From the NCBI GenBank assembly GCA_020439995.1, contig JAGROY010000091.1, positions 1 to 42,224 of the forward strand: a stretch of 42,224 nucleotides of DNA, written 5' to 3'. This document shows positions 1 to 7,862 of the stretch, in pieces. Every line of letters begins with the position of its first letter. Position 1 is the stretch's first letter. The position numbers and the translations under genes were made by a program. Source of the stretch: Verrucomicrobiia bacterium. Lineage in GTDB: Bacteria > Verrucomicrobiota > Verrucomicrobiia > Verrucomicrobiales > DEV007. The notes beneath the pieces were generated by a model. It ran no database searches. It was not told the DNA's origin and was given only the letters and a program-made list of their open reading frames with translations.

Positions 1-1079
1 ATGTCTACAATGGTCGCCGGAATGTCGATATTAAGGGTCATGTCTGAAGATGTCTTTGATTGATCAGACAGCGCCGGAATGCGAGGATCGTAGATCACCA
101 GGGGCACGCGCAGAGCTTCTTCATAGTGCGACCATTTGCCGGCGAAATTTCGATCGCCCCGGTAGTAACCATTGTCGCCGGAGAAAATGACCACCGTGTT
201 CTCACTCAGACCGAGGCGTGCCACCTCTGCCAGAACCCTGCCTATGACGTTGTCGACCCCGCTGATCATCCGGTAGTATGCTCTGACATTCTTCTGATAC
301 TTTTCCGAAGTGTCCCAGCGCCAGAACCAGCGTTCACGGTTGAGCGAATTCTTCAGGAAGTCTGGCTGGGTGTCCAGCAACGCGGCATCAGTCAGTTCCG
401 GGGCGGGAATTTCGACATCGTCGTAGAGTCCGTCCATCGCCTTCGGCCAGGGAAATTGATTTTCCTTGTCGTTGTCCTCCGCATGGGGAGCATTGAAACT
501 CACGGAAAGGCAGAACGGCTGCGCCTTGTCCGGTCGTTCTTTCAAAAAAGCGATCGCCTTGTCGCCGGCAATCTCGGACACATGGCGCTCGCTGCCGTCG
601 GGCTGCTTTTTGAAGTACGGTGTCCTATTGAGCGGGACAAACATGTCGAACATTTCCGCCTGTGCCCCTTTCATCACGCCCACACCAAACTTCCCGACAA
701 ACCCCGTTCGGTAACCAGATGCTTTCAGCACAGCCGGATAGCTCGAGGTAATGAGCGATTTCGGGATCGGAGGCATCCCAAAGGTGTAACCGTGGGTTCG
801 CTCCACAGTGCCCGTAAACAATGACGCCCGGCTGGCCGCACAGATCGCAGTGGTAACGAACATGTTAGTGAAACGCACTCCGTTCCGCGCCAACTTGTCA
901 ATATTCGGCGTTCGGAGCACAGGATGGCCCGCGCAGCCAAGGAAATCTGCCCGTTGATCATCCGAAAGGAAAAAGATCACATTCGGCTTCCCGCTTGCTT
1001 CGTCCGCCAAGGCACGGACGTGGGTGCCGACAGGAATCAAACAGGAGAGTGAAAGAATAAAGAACAGCTTGAAGCGCAT
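1..1079 (-). CDS. Secreted sulfatase (alkaline-phosphatase superfamily), 3' end outside window
   Basis: I read 359 codons from the ATG at 1079-1077 to the left edge with no stop, so the C-terminus is missing. Residues 1-25 form a Sec-type signal peptide ([10 protein letters not shown], then a hydrophobic core). The sulfatase core follows: N33-V-I-F-F-L-S-D-D-Q with the metal aspartates D40/D41; C80-A-A-S-R, the C-x-P/A-S-R motif whose Cys is converted to formylglycine; H199 in APH; and D302-N303 in FSGDNGYY, the second metal pair. The family hydrolyses sulfate esters, usually on polysaccharides, in the periplasm or outside the cell; the substrate cannot be read from the sequence. Activation needs a formylglycine-generating enzyme, which is not in the window. 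The gene diverges from the GH15 gene across 209 bases. Confidence 0.9.
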   Translation of the reverse strand, partial: MRFKLFFILSLSCLIPVGTHVRALADEASGKPNVIFFLSDDQRADFLGCAGHPVLRTPNIDKLARNGVRFTNMFVTTAICAASRASLFTGTVERTHGYTFGMPPIPKSLITSSYPAVLKASGYRTGFVGKFGVGVMKGAQAEMFDMFVPLNRTPYFKKQPDGSERHVSEIAGDKAIAFLKERPDKAQPFCLSVSFNAPHAEDNDKENQFPWPKAMDGLYDDVEIPAPELTDAALLDTQPDFLKNSLNRERWFWRWDTSEKYQKNVRAYYRMISGVDNVIGRVLAEVARLGLSENTVVIFSGDNGYYRGDRNFAGKWSHYEEALRVPLVIYDPRIPALSDQSKTSSDMTLNIDIPATIVD

Positions 1080-1288
1080 GCAGGGCATTCAAGTGGGCTG
1101 GAACCGTTTCAACAACCTTTTTCCGCTGACTATTCGTGGCAATCTTTTCGTTGGCAGACTGCCACCGAGTGATACATAGAGACGATACCAAGCCATATTT
1201 CAGCCCCTCAAAATGCACGATAACCGCCTGGCAATCAAGATGAACGCGCATTTCGCCCACGTTGATCCTGTTTCCCTTTTTCCCATTC

Positions 1289-3115
1289 ATGAGCACTTCT
1301 TCATCCCTCCCAACCGGCAACTATGATCACGGTGTCATTGGCAATGGGCGATCAGCCGCACTGATTGAACCGAACGGCACCATCGTTTTTGCCTGCCTGC
1401 CGGATTTCGATTCGGGCACCGTGTTTGCATCGATCCTCGACAAAGGGAAAGGCGGCAGCTTTGGTATTGAGATGGTCGATGGCAAGGCCGTATCTCAAGA
1501 ATACGAGCGCCATACCAACATCCTGGTGACACGATTCGAAGGCGAGAGCGGCGCTTTCAATGTGATCGACTTCATGCCGCGCTACACATGGGATGGAAAG
1601 GCAGGTTCGGAAGGTGATGCCTCCTCTGATCTGGTACGAGTGTTAGAGCCTGTCTCGGGAAATCCGCAAATCCGCGTCCGCTACGATCCGCAACTGGGCT
1701 ACGCAAAATTCGAGACCACACACACCGTCGACGAGAACCGCATCAAGAGTCAGACAACAGGTACCAGGGAAGATGGATCAAAGGTGTATGAGTCGCTCTA
1801 TCTTTACACCGATCTGGACACCGAAGAAGTGCAGGCTAGCGCAGTGATCACCCTCAATGAAAAGCGCTTCCTGTTCGTCAGCTATCACGACAAAGTTCAG
1901 GAACCTGCAGGCGAAACGGTCAACCTCATGTTGCAGCGCACACGTTCCTGTTGGCTGCTCTGGTCTGCCCGCACCCACCGCCCGGCTAAGTACGGCGAGC
2001 AAGTTCTCCGCAGTGCACTGACACTGCGCATGCTGCAGTTCGACCCAACGGGAGCCGTCGTCGCAGCCGTGACCACTTCCCTGCCCGCATCGATCGGCGG
2101 CTCCCAGAATTGGGACTATCGCTTCTGCTGGATCCGTGATGCATCCATGACAGTGTCCATATTGCGCAAGCTCGGCCACCCGGGAATGGCTACGCGCTTC
2201 ATCGACTGGATTTTGCGCACTGTCACGACCAAGGACGAAAACCTGCAGATCATGTATGGCCTGCGGGGTGAGAAAGAGCTGCCGGAAGAAACGCTCGACC
2301 ACCTGAGCGGCTACATGGATTCACAACCAGTGCGCATTGGCAATGCTGTTCACGATCAGGAGCAGCACGACATCTATGGCGTGCTGCTCGATGTCATCTA
2401 TCAGGACTTGAGTCAAAGGGTGCGGACGCCGGAAAGTCTCGACCGCCTCTGGACCCGCGTGCGTTCAGTCGCCCGTTCTGTAGCCGAGCGCTGGCAGGAA
2501 CCGGATCGAGGGATCTGGGAGATTTCTGGAAAACCCCGTCAGTTTGTCTTTTCAAAAGTTCTCTGCTGGGTCGCGATCGACCGCGCCATTCGCATCGCCT
2601 GCCTGCTGGAGAAGAATGACTGGGCAGAGCGGCACGTCCCGCTGCTTGAAGACATCTACATGGATATCTGTGAGCAGGGATGGAACGAATCAATAGGAGC
2701 TTTCACGCAGGCATATGGCTCCACCGAACTCGACGCTGCAAACCTGCTCATGGCCGAGTATGGATTTCTCGAACACGACGACCCCCGTTTCATTTCCACT
2801 GTTGACCTTACGCTTCAGGAACTTTGCCGGGACGGACTGATGTATCGCTACAAAAACGACGGCAACAGCGCTTTCACCGTCTGCTCATTCTGGATGGTCA
2901 AAGCGCTGTCCGTTACTGGTCGACGCAAGGAAGCCCGCGAAATGTTCGACAGCCTGCTGGCCGCAGCAAATCCTCACGGATTGTACGGCGAAGACCTGGA
3001 CTTCACTACCCGCAGACAACTCGGCAACTTCCCCCAGGCCTACAGCCATCTTGCCCTCATCGACTGCGCACTGGAACTCGAAAAAGATGATCACGATCAC
3101 TTCATCGAGGCGTAA
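1289..3115 (+). CDS. Glycoside hydrolase family 15 protein (glucoamylase/trehalase-like)
   Basis: This 608-residue cytoplasmic protein has the two-part layout of bacterial GH15 enzymes. An N-terminal beta-sandwich-like domain (residues ~10-250) is followed by an (alpha/alpha)6 barrel. The GH15 signature NWDYRFCWIRDAS lies at about 274-286. The general-acid region is GIWEISGKPRQFVFSK, where E in WE is the expected acid. The C-terminal LGNFPQAYSHLAL matches the family's LGNFPQAFSH segment near the catalytic base. Members cleave glucose from alpha-glucans or hydrolyse trehalose; which applies is not decided here. I chose the ATG at 1289, which opens the conserved part, over a TTG nine codons upstream. 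No signal peptide is visible, so it probably acts on intracellular trehalose or storage glucan. Confidence 0.9.
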   Translation: MSTSSSLPTGNYDHGVIGNGRSAALIEPNGTIVFACLPDFDSGTVFASILDKGKGGSFGIEMVDGKAVSQEYERHTNILVTRFEGESGAFNVIDFMPRYTWDGKAGSEGDASSDLVRVLEPVSGNPQIRVRYDPQLGYAKFETTHTVDENRIKSQTTGTREDGSKVYESLYLYTDLDTEEVQASAVITLNEKRFLFVSYHDKVQEPAGETVNLMLQRTRSCWLLWSARTHRPAKYGEQVLRSALTLRMLQFDPTGAVVAAVTTSLPASIGGSQNWDYRFCWIRDASMTVSILRKLGHPGMATRFIDWILRTVTTKDENLQIMYGLRGEKELPEETLDHLSGYMDSQPVRIGNAVHDQEQHDIYGVLLDVIYQDLSQRVRTPESLDRLWTRVRSVARSVAERWQEPDRGIWEISGKPRQFVFSKVLCWVAIDRAIRIACLLEKNDWAERHVPLLEDIYMDICEQGWNESIGAFTQAYGSTELDAANLLMAEYGFLEHDDPRFISTVDLTLQELCRDGLMYRYKNDGNSAFTVCSFWMVKALSVTGRRKEAREMFDSLLAAANPHGLYGEDLDFTTRRQLGNFPQAYSHLALIDCALELEKDDHDHFIEA

Positions 3116-3229
3116 GGAAAACTTGAGCAAAAGTGGAACCGACAGGGATGCAGGAGACCGCCTTCAACTCATTTCGGCAGGTTTATCAATTCTGTTGATA
3201 CAAGCATTGGATCAAACTACTGTCCTTCC

Positions 3230-3808
3230 ATGGGAGCACTTGGGAAAATTCGTGTAACGGAGCAGGATTATCTGGCCGCCGAGCGCATTGCTCCTACCAA
3301 GAGCGAGTTTGTGGATGGCGAAGTCTACGGAATGTCGGGTGGCTCCGAGCAGCATAGTCTGATCGCAACAAACTGCACTGGATTACTCCATGCAGCCTTC
3401 ACTGACCGCCCATGCAGGGTCTACAACAGCGACATGAAAGTCCGCACGGAATTGGAAGGAACGCAGCACTACCCGGATCTGTCGGCACTCTGTGGGCAGC
3501 CCGATTTTTTCGATGACAAGCGGGATGTCCTTTTGAATCCAACACTTCTTCTGGAAGTCCTTTCAGCCAGTACCGAAGCCTACGACAGGGGCCGCAAGTT
3601 CGCACTTTACCGGGGAATTCCTTCACTACAGGAGTATATCCTGATCGATCAGGGACAAATCCTCATCGACGTCTACCGCCGACAGTCCAACAATACGTGG
3701 GCCCTCCAATCCTACAGTAACATCGACGACACCATCACTCTAACATCGATTGATTGTGAACTGCCGATCCGGGCAATCTACGACAAAGTCGAGCTTGAGA
3801 GCGACTAA
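3230..3808 (+). CDS. Uma2-family (DUF820) PD-(D/E)XK nuclease-fold protein
   Basis: The 192-residue protein matches the Uma2/DUF820 pattern. It has an N-terminal TEQDYLAAERIAPTKSEFVDG block, then YPDLSALCG with the metal-binding Asp, LLLEVLSASTEAYDRGRKF with the Glu of the PD-(D/E)XK core, and the typical Y-R-G-I-P-S-L-Q-E-Y-I-L-ID strand near residues 128-141. These proteins are presumed nucleases, common in cyanobacteria, planctomycetes and relatives, often in many paralogues and without a known cellular role. It stands alone 114 bases after the GH15 gene and converges with the pilT-like gene, whose stop overlaps its own by 4 bases. I see no partner antitoxin or mobile element beside it. 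Confidence 0.85.
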   Translation: MGALGKIRVTEQDYLAAERIAPTKSEFVDGEVYGMSGGSEQHSLIATNCTGLLHAAFTDRPCRVYNSDMKVRTELEGTQHYPDLSALCGQPDFFDDKRDVLLNPTLLLEVLSASTEAYDRGRKFALYRGIPSLQEYILIDQGQILIDVYRRQSNNTWALQSYSNIDDTITLTSIDCELPIRAIYDKVELESD

Positions 3809-4866
3809 GAAGAAATTCCCAGCAGCGCGCGATCGAACTCTGTTGCATTCGCCGATGCGCGGCGGGCCACTTGCTTATCGACCCGGCCGGCTCTGGCCGC
3901 AGCCACCAGGCTGCGCATGAAACTGAGGTTCCAGCCATCGTCGGATTTGGCAATGAAATCCTGCAGCTCCGGCAGCCTCGCCTCGCGAATCCAAAGGCGC
4001 GTTGCCCCCTCGTTATTCATGTGCTCGCAAACGACGTGCACGTCATCGTCCTCTGCACATGGCAGCAGCATCTGAGAAAAGACGCCGATCAATTGCGCAC
4101 TGAGCAGACTCAGCAGGCTATGCCGCTCATGTTCTGAAAACAGATTCACCAACCGATCGAGTGCGTCCTGCACTCCCGAGCTGTGAACCGTCGACAGCAC
4201 AAGGTGGCCAGTCTCCGCAGCCTGAAGAGCAATCCTGGCCGACTCTAAATCCCGGATCTCCCCCAATAGAATAATGTCGGGTGCCTGCCGCAGCGAACTG
4301 CGCAAACCATTCGCAAAGGAGGGCGTGTCGGTGTGAACCTCCCGCTGCGAGAACATCGATTTTTTGTCGACAAACTGATACTCGACCGGGTCTTCGATCG
4401 TGACCACGTGCCGGGCGTGGTTTTGATTGATCCACTCCAGACACGCCGCGATCGTCGTCGACTTACCGCATCCGGTAGGCCCCGTCACTAGAACCAGACC
4501 AGATGGCTGGCTCATCCATGCAGTCAGCAGCGCCTGCGGAAGCCCCAGTGATTCCAGACTTGGGATGTCCGTCTTGATCTGCCGGAGCACCGCTCCAAGC
4601 TTGCCCATGTGGCGGAAGAGATTGACGCGAAACCGGGTGCCATCAGGTGCCACGTAGGCGGTATCCGCATCCATGACCACCGGATCTTTGCCGCACGCCT
4701 GCCAAAACTCCACTAAGCCTGCCCGATCGACAGCTTCAGTCCCCACTTCCCGCAGTGTCCCGTTGATCTTCATCCTTACCGTCACACCTTCCGAGAAAAA
4801 CGTGTCACTGGCCCCCTGTTCGATCGCGAGGTTGATGTAGGAAGTAAGTTTCAGCGAGTTTGACAT
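3805..4866 (-). CDS. PilT/PilU-like type IV pilus retraction ATPase
   Basis: The 353-residue protein is a secretion/pilus ATPase of the PilT branch. Its N-terminal PAS-like domain starts with the usual GASD..SEG motif (residues 18-27). The RecA-like domain carries Walker A GPTGCGKST (129-137), Asp box TIEDPVEYQF (156-165), Walker B APDIILLGEIRD (195-206) and His box HLVLSTVHS (221-229). The AIRNLIRE-type C-terminal helix typical of PilT is not recognisable; the tail is short and alanine-rich, so a PilU-like or divergent accessory retraction motor is equally possible. No other pilus gene is in the window. It is divergent from apbE with only 30 bases between the start codons. Confidence 0.88.
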   Translation of the reverse strand: MSNSLKLTSYINLAIEQGASDTFFSEGVTVRMKINGTLREVGTEAVDRAGLVEFWQACGKDPVVMDADTAYVAPDGTRFRVNLFRHMGKLGAVLRQIKTDIPSLESLGLPQALLTAWMSQPSGLVLVTGPTGCGKSTTIAACLEWINQNHARHVVTIEDPVEYQFVDKKSMFSQREVHTDTPSFANGLRSSLRQAPDIILLGEIRDLESARIALQAAETGHLVLSTVHSSGVQDALDRLVNLFSEHERHSLLSLLSAQLIGVFSQMLLPCAEDDDVHVVCEHMNNEGATRLWIREARLPELQDFIAKSDDGWNLSFMRSLVAAARAGRVDKQVARRASANATEFDRALLGISS

Positions 4867-4896
4867 GGGGGCGTTTCGAAAGGTTGTTTAGGCAAC

Positions 4897-5928
4897 ATGG
4901 ATCCGTCCCCTAGAATCTGCAACGTCACTCTCATGCTCGCGGCATGCATCTGGAGCAGCATGCCCGTTTCACGGGTTGAGGCAGGAGATCTGCAAAAGTT
5001 CACGTTTCGCCAGCCCAGCATGGGCACACTCTTCCAACTCACCCTTTATGCTGACGACCAGCTCACAGCAAACCGTGCGGCAAAGGCCGCTTTCGATCGC
5101 ATCCTTGCACTCGACGAAGCATTGAGCGACTACAAAGCGGAAAGTGAACTGAATAAGCTGTGCAGCACATCCGGAACGAATGCAGCGACTCCTGTGAGTG
5201 CCGATTTGTGGAGCGTGCTGAAGTTTTCCAAATCTCTGTGCGAGGAAACTGGTGGAGCATTCGATGTTACGATCGGCCCCCTGGTAAAGCTGTGGCGCAC
5301 GGCGCGCGAAACGAAGATCTTGCCCGACGGAGAGGCTCTGCGGCTCGCCCGTGAACGTGTAGACTGCAGCCTCATCCAACTGGATAAAAACGGCCAGCGC
5401 GTCACGCTGTCAGCTTCTGGCATGCAATTAGACCTGGGAGGCGTAGCGAAGGGCTACGCGCTCGATGCGGTCATCGAAGTCATTCGTGAAAAATTTGGCA
5501 TTACACAGGTGCTGATTGATGGCGGCGGCGATGTCTTCGCCGGGGATCCTCCACCAGGTCGCGAGCATTGGAACGTGGCCGTGCGCAATCCCAAAAACGA
5601 AGCAGAACCTTGGATCATCCCGCTGGCAAATGCGGCGCTGGCGACATCAGGAGACCTTCACCAGTTTGTGGAAATCGGTGACGTCCGCTACTCACACATC
5701 GTGGATCCCTCGACCGGCATGGGGCTGACCCACCAAATGCAAGTCAGCGTGCTCGCACCGACAGGCACTGAGGCGGATGCACTGGCCTCGGCAGTCAGTG
5801 TCCTGGGAAATCCTAAAGGACTGGAGTTCATTGAGACCCACTCCAAATGCGAAACACTGATCGTTTATTCCGATGCTGGACAGGCGCGGACGGTGTCCAG
5901 CAAAGCCTTTCCATTGAAGCAAGAGTGA
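4897..5928 (+). CDS. apbE: FAD:protein FMN transferase (ApbE family)
   Basis: ApbE transfers FMN from FAD onto Thr residues of flavoproteins such as NqrB, NqrC and RnfG outside the cytoplasm. The 343-residue protein has the family blocks in order: S41-M-G-T-L-F near the start of the mature chain, DLGGVAKGYALD, the flavin-binding VLIDGGGDVFAG (more often NLGGN/D), ATSGD, SHIVDPSTG and a late ADALAS with the Mg-binding Asp. The N-terminus is an export signal. It can be read as a lipobox (LAAC at residues 14-17) or as a signal-peptidase I site after VEA near residue 29. No Nqr or Rnf subunit lies nearby, so the acceptor is encoded elsewhere. Confidence 0.93.
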   Translation: MDPSPRICNVTLMLAACIWSSMPVSRVEAGDLQKFTFRQPSMGTLFQLTLYADDQLTANRAAKAAFDRILALDEALSDYKAESELNKLCSTSGTNAATPVSADLWSVLKFSKSLCEETGGAFDVTIGPLVKLWRTARETKILPDGEALRLARERVDCSLIQLDKNGQRVTLSASGMQLDLGGVAKGYALDAVIEVIREKFGITQVLIDGGGDVFAGDPPPGREHWNVAVRNPKNEAEPWIIPLANAALATSGDLHQFVEIGDVRYSHIVDPSTGMGLTHQMQVSVLAPTGTEADALASAVSVLGNPKGLEFIETHSKCETLIVYSDAGQARTVSSKAFPLKQE

Positions 5929-5930
5929 AC

Positions 5931-5944
5931 CCCGGAATTCCGGG
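5931..5944. repeat. Perfect 14-base palindrome just after apbE
   Basis: CCCGGAATTCCGGG starts three bases after the apbE stop codon. It could fold into a 5-bp stem with an AATT loop. There is no following run of T, so I do not call it a terminator. It may act as a transcript-end stabiliser or be chance. Confidence 0.35.
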
Positions 5945-6105
5945 CCCGGAGGCAGATCCGAGCCCATCTAAGGATTTCCTCCGCCATCGGTGTTTCAATC
6001 GGGCCCGCCATTGTTCAATTGCTGTAGTGCGCAGGATTACGACACGGCTCCATCCTCATGCATTCCGGAGTTGCGTTTTGCTCGCGCAGGTGGAAAAAGG
6101 TCAAC

Positions 6106-6852
6106 ATGGGAATATTCGATGAAAAAGTTGCAGTTGTCACCGGTGCCGGTCGCGGCATTGGCCTCGCGATCGCGCAAGAACTGGCCGCTGGAGGGGCACG
6201 GGTCGCCGTGGTCAGCCGGACGGAAGCTAATTCTACAAAATCAGCGAACGAACTGAACGCGTCATTTCCGGATTCCGCCCGCCCCTATGCGCTCGATGTC
6301 TCAGACACGGCCGCCTGCATGGCAACCGGCAAACAGATCATCAGTGACTTTGGCAAGGTCGATATTCTCGTCAATAATGCGGGCGTCACTCGCGACGGCC
6401 TCTGCATGCGAATGAGCGATGAAGACTGGGATACCGTTCTGGACACCAATCTCAAGGGTGCCTTCAACATGATCAAAGCGGTGCAGAGATCGCTTCTAAA
6501 ACAGGCCGATGCCCGGGTCATTAACATTACATCGGTGATCGGGCTGATCGGAAATGCCGGGCAGGTAAACTACGCTGCCAGCAAGGCGGGGCTGATTGGG
6601 CTCACAAAATCCCTTGCTCGCGAGTTTTCAGGGCGTGGTGTGACCGTCAATGCCATCGCCCCGGGTTTCATCGTAACCGATATGACCGATGGCCTGACCG
6701 AAGAAATGAAAGCCGGGATACTCGATCGGGTCCCCCTTAAAAAACTCGGCGAAGTCGACGACATTGCAGCAACCGCTGGCTTTCTCGCGAGCCCCCGTGC
6801 CCGCTATATCACGGGACAGGTACTAGCAGTGGATGGCGGAATGGTGATGTAA
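6106..6852 (+). CDS. fabG: 3-oxoacyl-[acyl-carrier-protein] reductase
   Basis: This classical short-chain dehydrogenase of 248 residues reduces 3-oxoacyl-ACP with NADPH in the second step of each fatty-acid elongation cycle. Visible are TGAGRGIG (12-19) for the cofactor, NNAG (90-93), N115, and the catalytic S143, Y156 and K160 in ITSVIG...NYAASKAG. The C-terminal YITGQVLAVDGGMVM is the usual FabG ending. I start at the ATG at 6106, preceded by AAAAAGG at a normal distance, rather than 16 codons upstream. The genes that usually accompany fabG (fabD, fabF, acpP) are absent, so it is a stand-alone copy. Confidence 0.92.
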   Translation: MGIFDEKVAVVTGAGRGIGLAIAQELAAGGARVAVVSRTEANSTKSANELNASFPDSARPYALDVSDTAACMATGKQIISDFGKVDILVNNAGVTRDGLCMRMSDEDWDTVLDTNLKGAFNMIKAVQRSLLKQADARVINITSVIGLIGNAGQVNYAASKAGLIGLTKSLAREFSGRGVTVNAIAPGFIVTDMTDGLTEEMKAGILDRVPLKKLGEVDDIAATAGFLASPRARYITGQVLAVDGGMVM

Positions 6853-6887
6853 CAAGCCCCACTCCTGCGCATTGTTCCCCGTTTGGA

Positions 6888-6956
6888 TCAATCGAAGATC
6901 TTGGCCTGCTGCTCAGGTGTGAGCCTCGCAAGCGCCTTTGCTAAACGCTCAGATCC
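6888..6956 (-). pseudogene. Orphan copy of the C-terminal tail of the Gly-Asn repeat protein
   Basis: On the minus strand, codons ending at the TGA at 6888-6890 read SERLAKALARLTPEQQAKIFD. This matches the last 21 residues of the protein encoded at 7168-7638 (SERLAKTLARLTPAQQAAIFK) at about 17 positions. The reading frame upstream has no ATG and runs back only about 27 codons, through the terminator hairpin, to a TAA. It therefore looks like the stranded 3' end of a second, deleted paralogue rather than a gene. DNA identity to the intact copy is only moderate (I estimate about two thirds), so the duplication is old or the motif was kept for its protein sequence. Confidence 0.6.
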
Positions 6957-6985
6957 CACGAGCCGATGGGAAGATCGCCCAGTCG

Positions 6986-7028
6986 AACAAAAAAGCGGGA
7001 ATACTCGATCTCGATCGAGTCCCGCTTT
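6986..7028 (-). terminator. Intrinsic terminator for the Gly-Asn repeat gene, possibly bidirectional
   Basis: AAAGCGGG (6992-6999) pairs with CCCGCTTT (7021-7028), and ACTCGATC (7003-7010) with GATCGAGT (7013-7020) above a three-base bulge. On the minus strand the stem is followed by a TTTTTTG run (6990-6996), the classic Rho-independent form. On the plus strand it is followed only by TTTAAAATTT, so it could also weakly stop fabG transcripts. Confidence 0.8.
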
Positions 7029-7164
7029 AAAATTTGGCAATTAGGCGACGATGCCGATTACTGTCGGGATTTCTCAGATTTCCTGGACCCGTGATATTAA
7101 CGGCCAGGTCTTTGCCGGAGAACAGCACAATGCCGGTGTAGGCGCGGAATGGAACCCGTTCGAA

Positions 7165-7638
<474 letters not shown>

Positions 7639-7676
7639 GATACAATAGTTTATTACATAAAAAGGATATTGCAACA

Positions 7677-7704
7677 ATTATCATAATTTTCACTCTGATT
7701 GCAA
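7677..7704 (-). promoter_or_regulatory. Putative sigma-70 promoter for the Gly-Asn repeat gene
   Basis: Reading the minus strand, TTGCAA (7704-7699) is followed after 16 bases by GATAAT (7682-7677), about 38 bases before the ATG. The 7640-7720 stretch is strikingly AT-rich against its surroundings. No clear Shine-Dalgarno precedes the start. Confidence 0.4.
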
Positions 7705-7862
7705 AATGTCCTCAATCCACTTGAAATGAACCACTTGCACAAACCGGCGCCGTAGCAGCGATAATTTTTCTGACTTTTCATACGCAATTTGGAGGATTTC
7801 CCGACGACCGAAAACTGCCACGAGCGCTAGTTCTTCCCCACTAATACTGATGTCGGCAATTC

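Noticed and set aside
60..824. 254-codon open frame on the plus strand at the left edge
   Set aside because: Antisense to the sulfatase, whose motifs are unambiguous.
1080..1288. Small minus-strand open frame (958-1320) spanning the sulfatase-GH15 spacer
   Set aside because: Overlaps the sulfatase in another frame and has no motif; the spacer most likely holds only the two divergent promoters.
3200..3229. TTGATA followed after 17 bases by TACTGT as a promoter for the Uma2 gene
   Set aside because: The -10 match is poor and would leave almost no leader before the ATG at 3230.
7048..7164. Open frame continuing in register for about 38 codons past the TGA of the Gly-Asn repeat gene
   Set aside because: Suggests stop readthrough, but a run of this length is expected by chance in roughly one case in six, and the tail duplicate supports the TGA as the true end.
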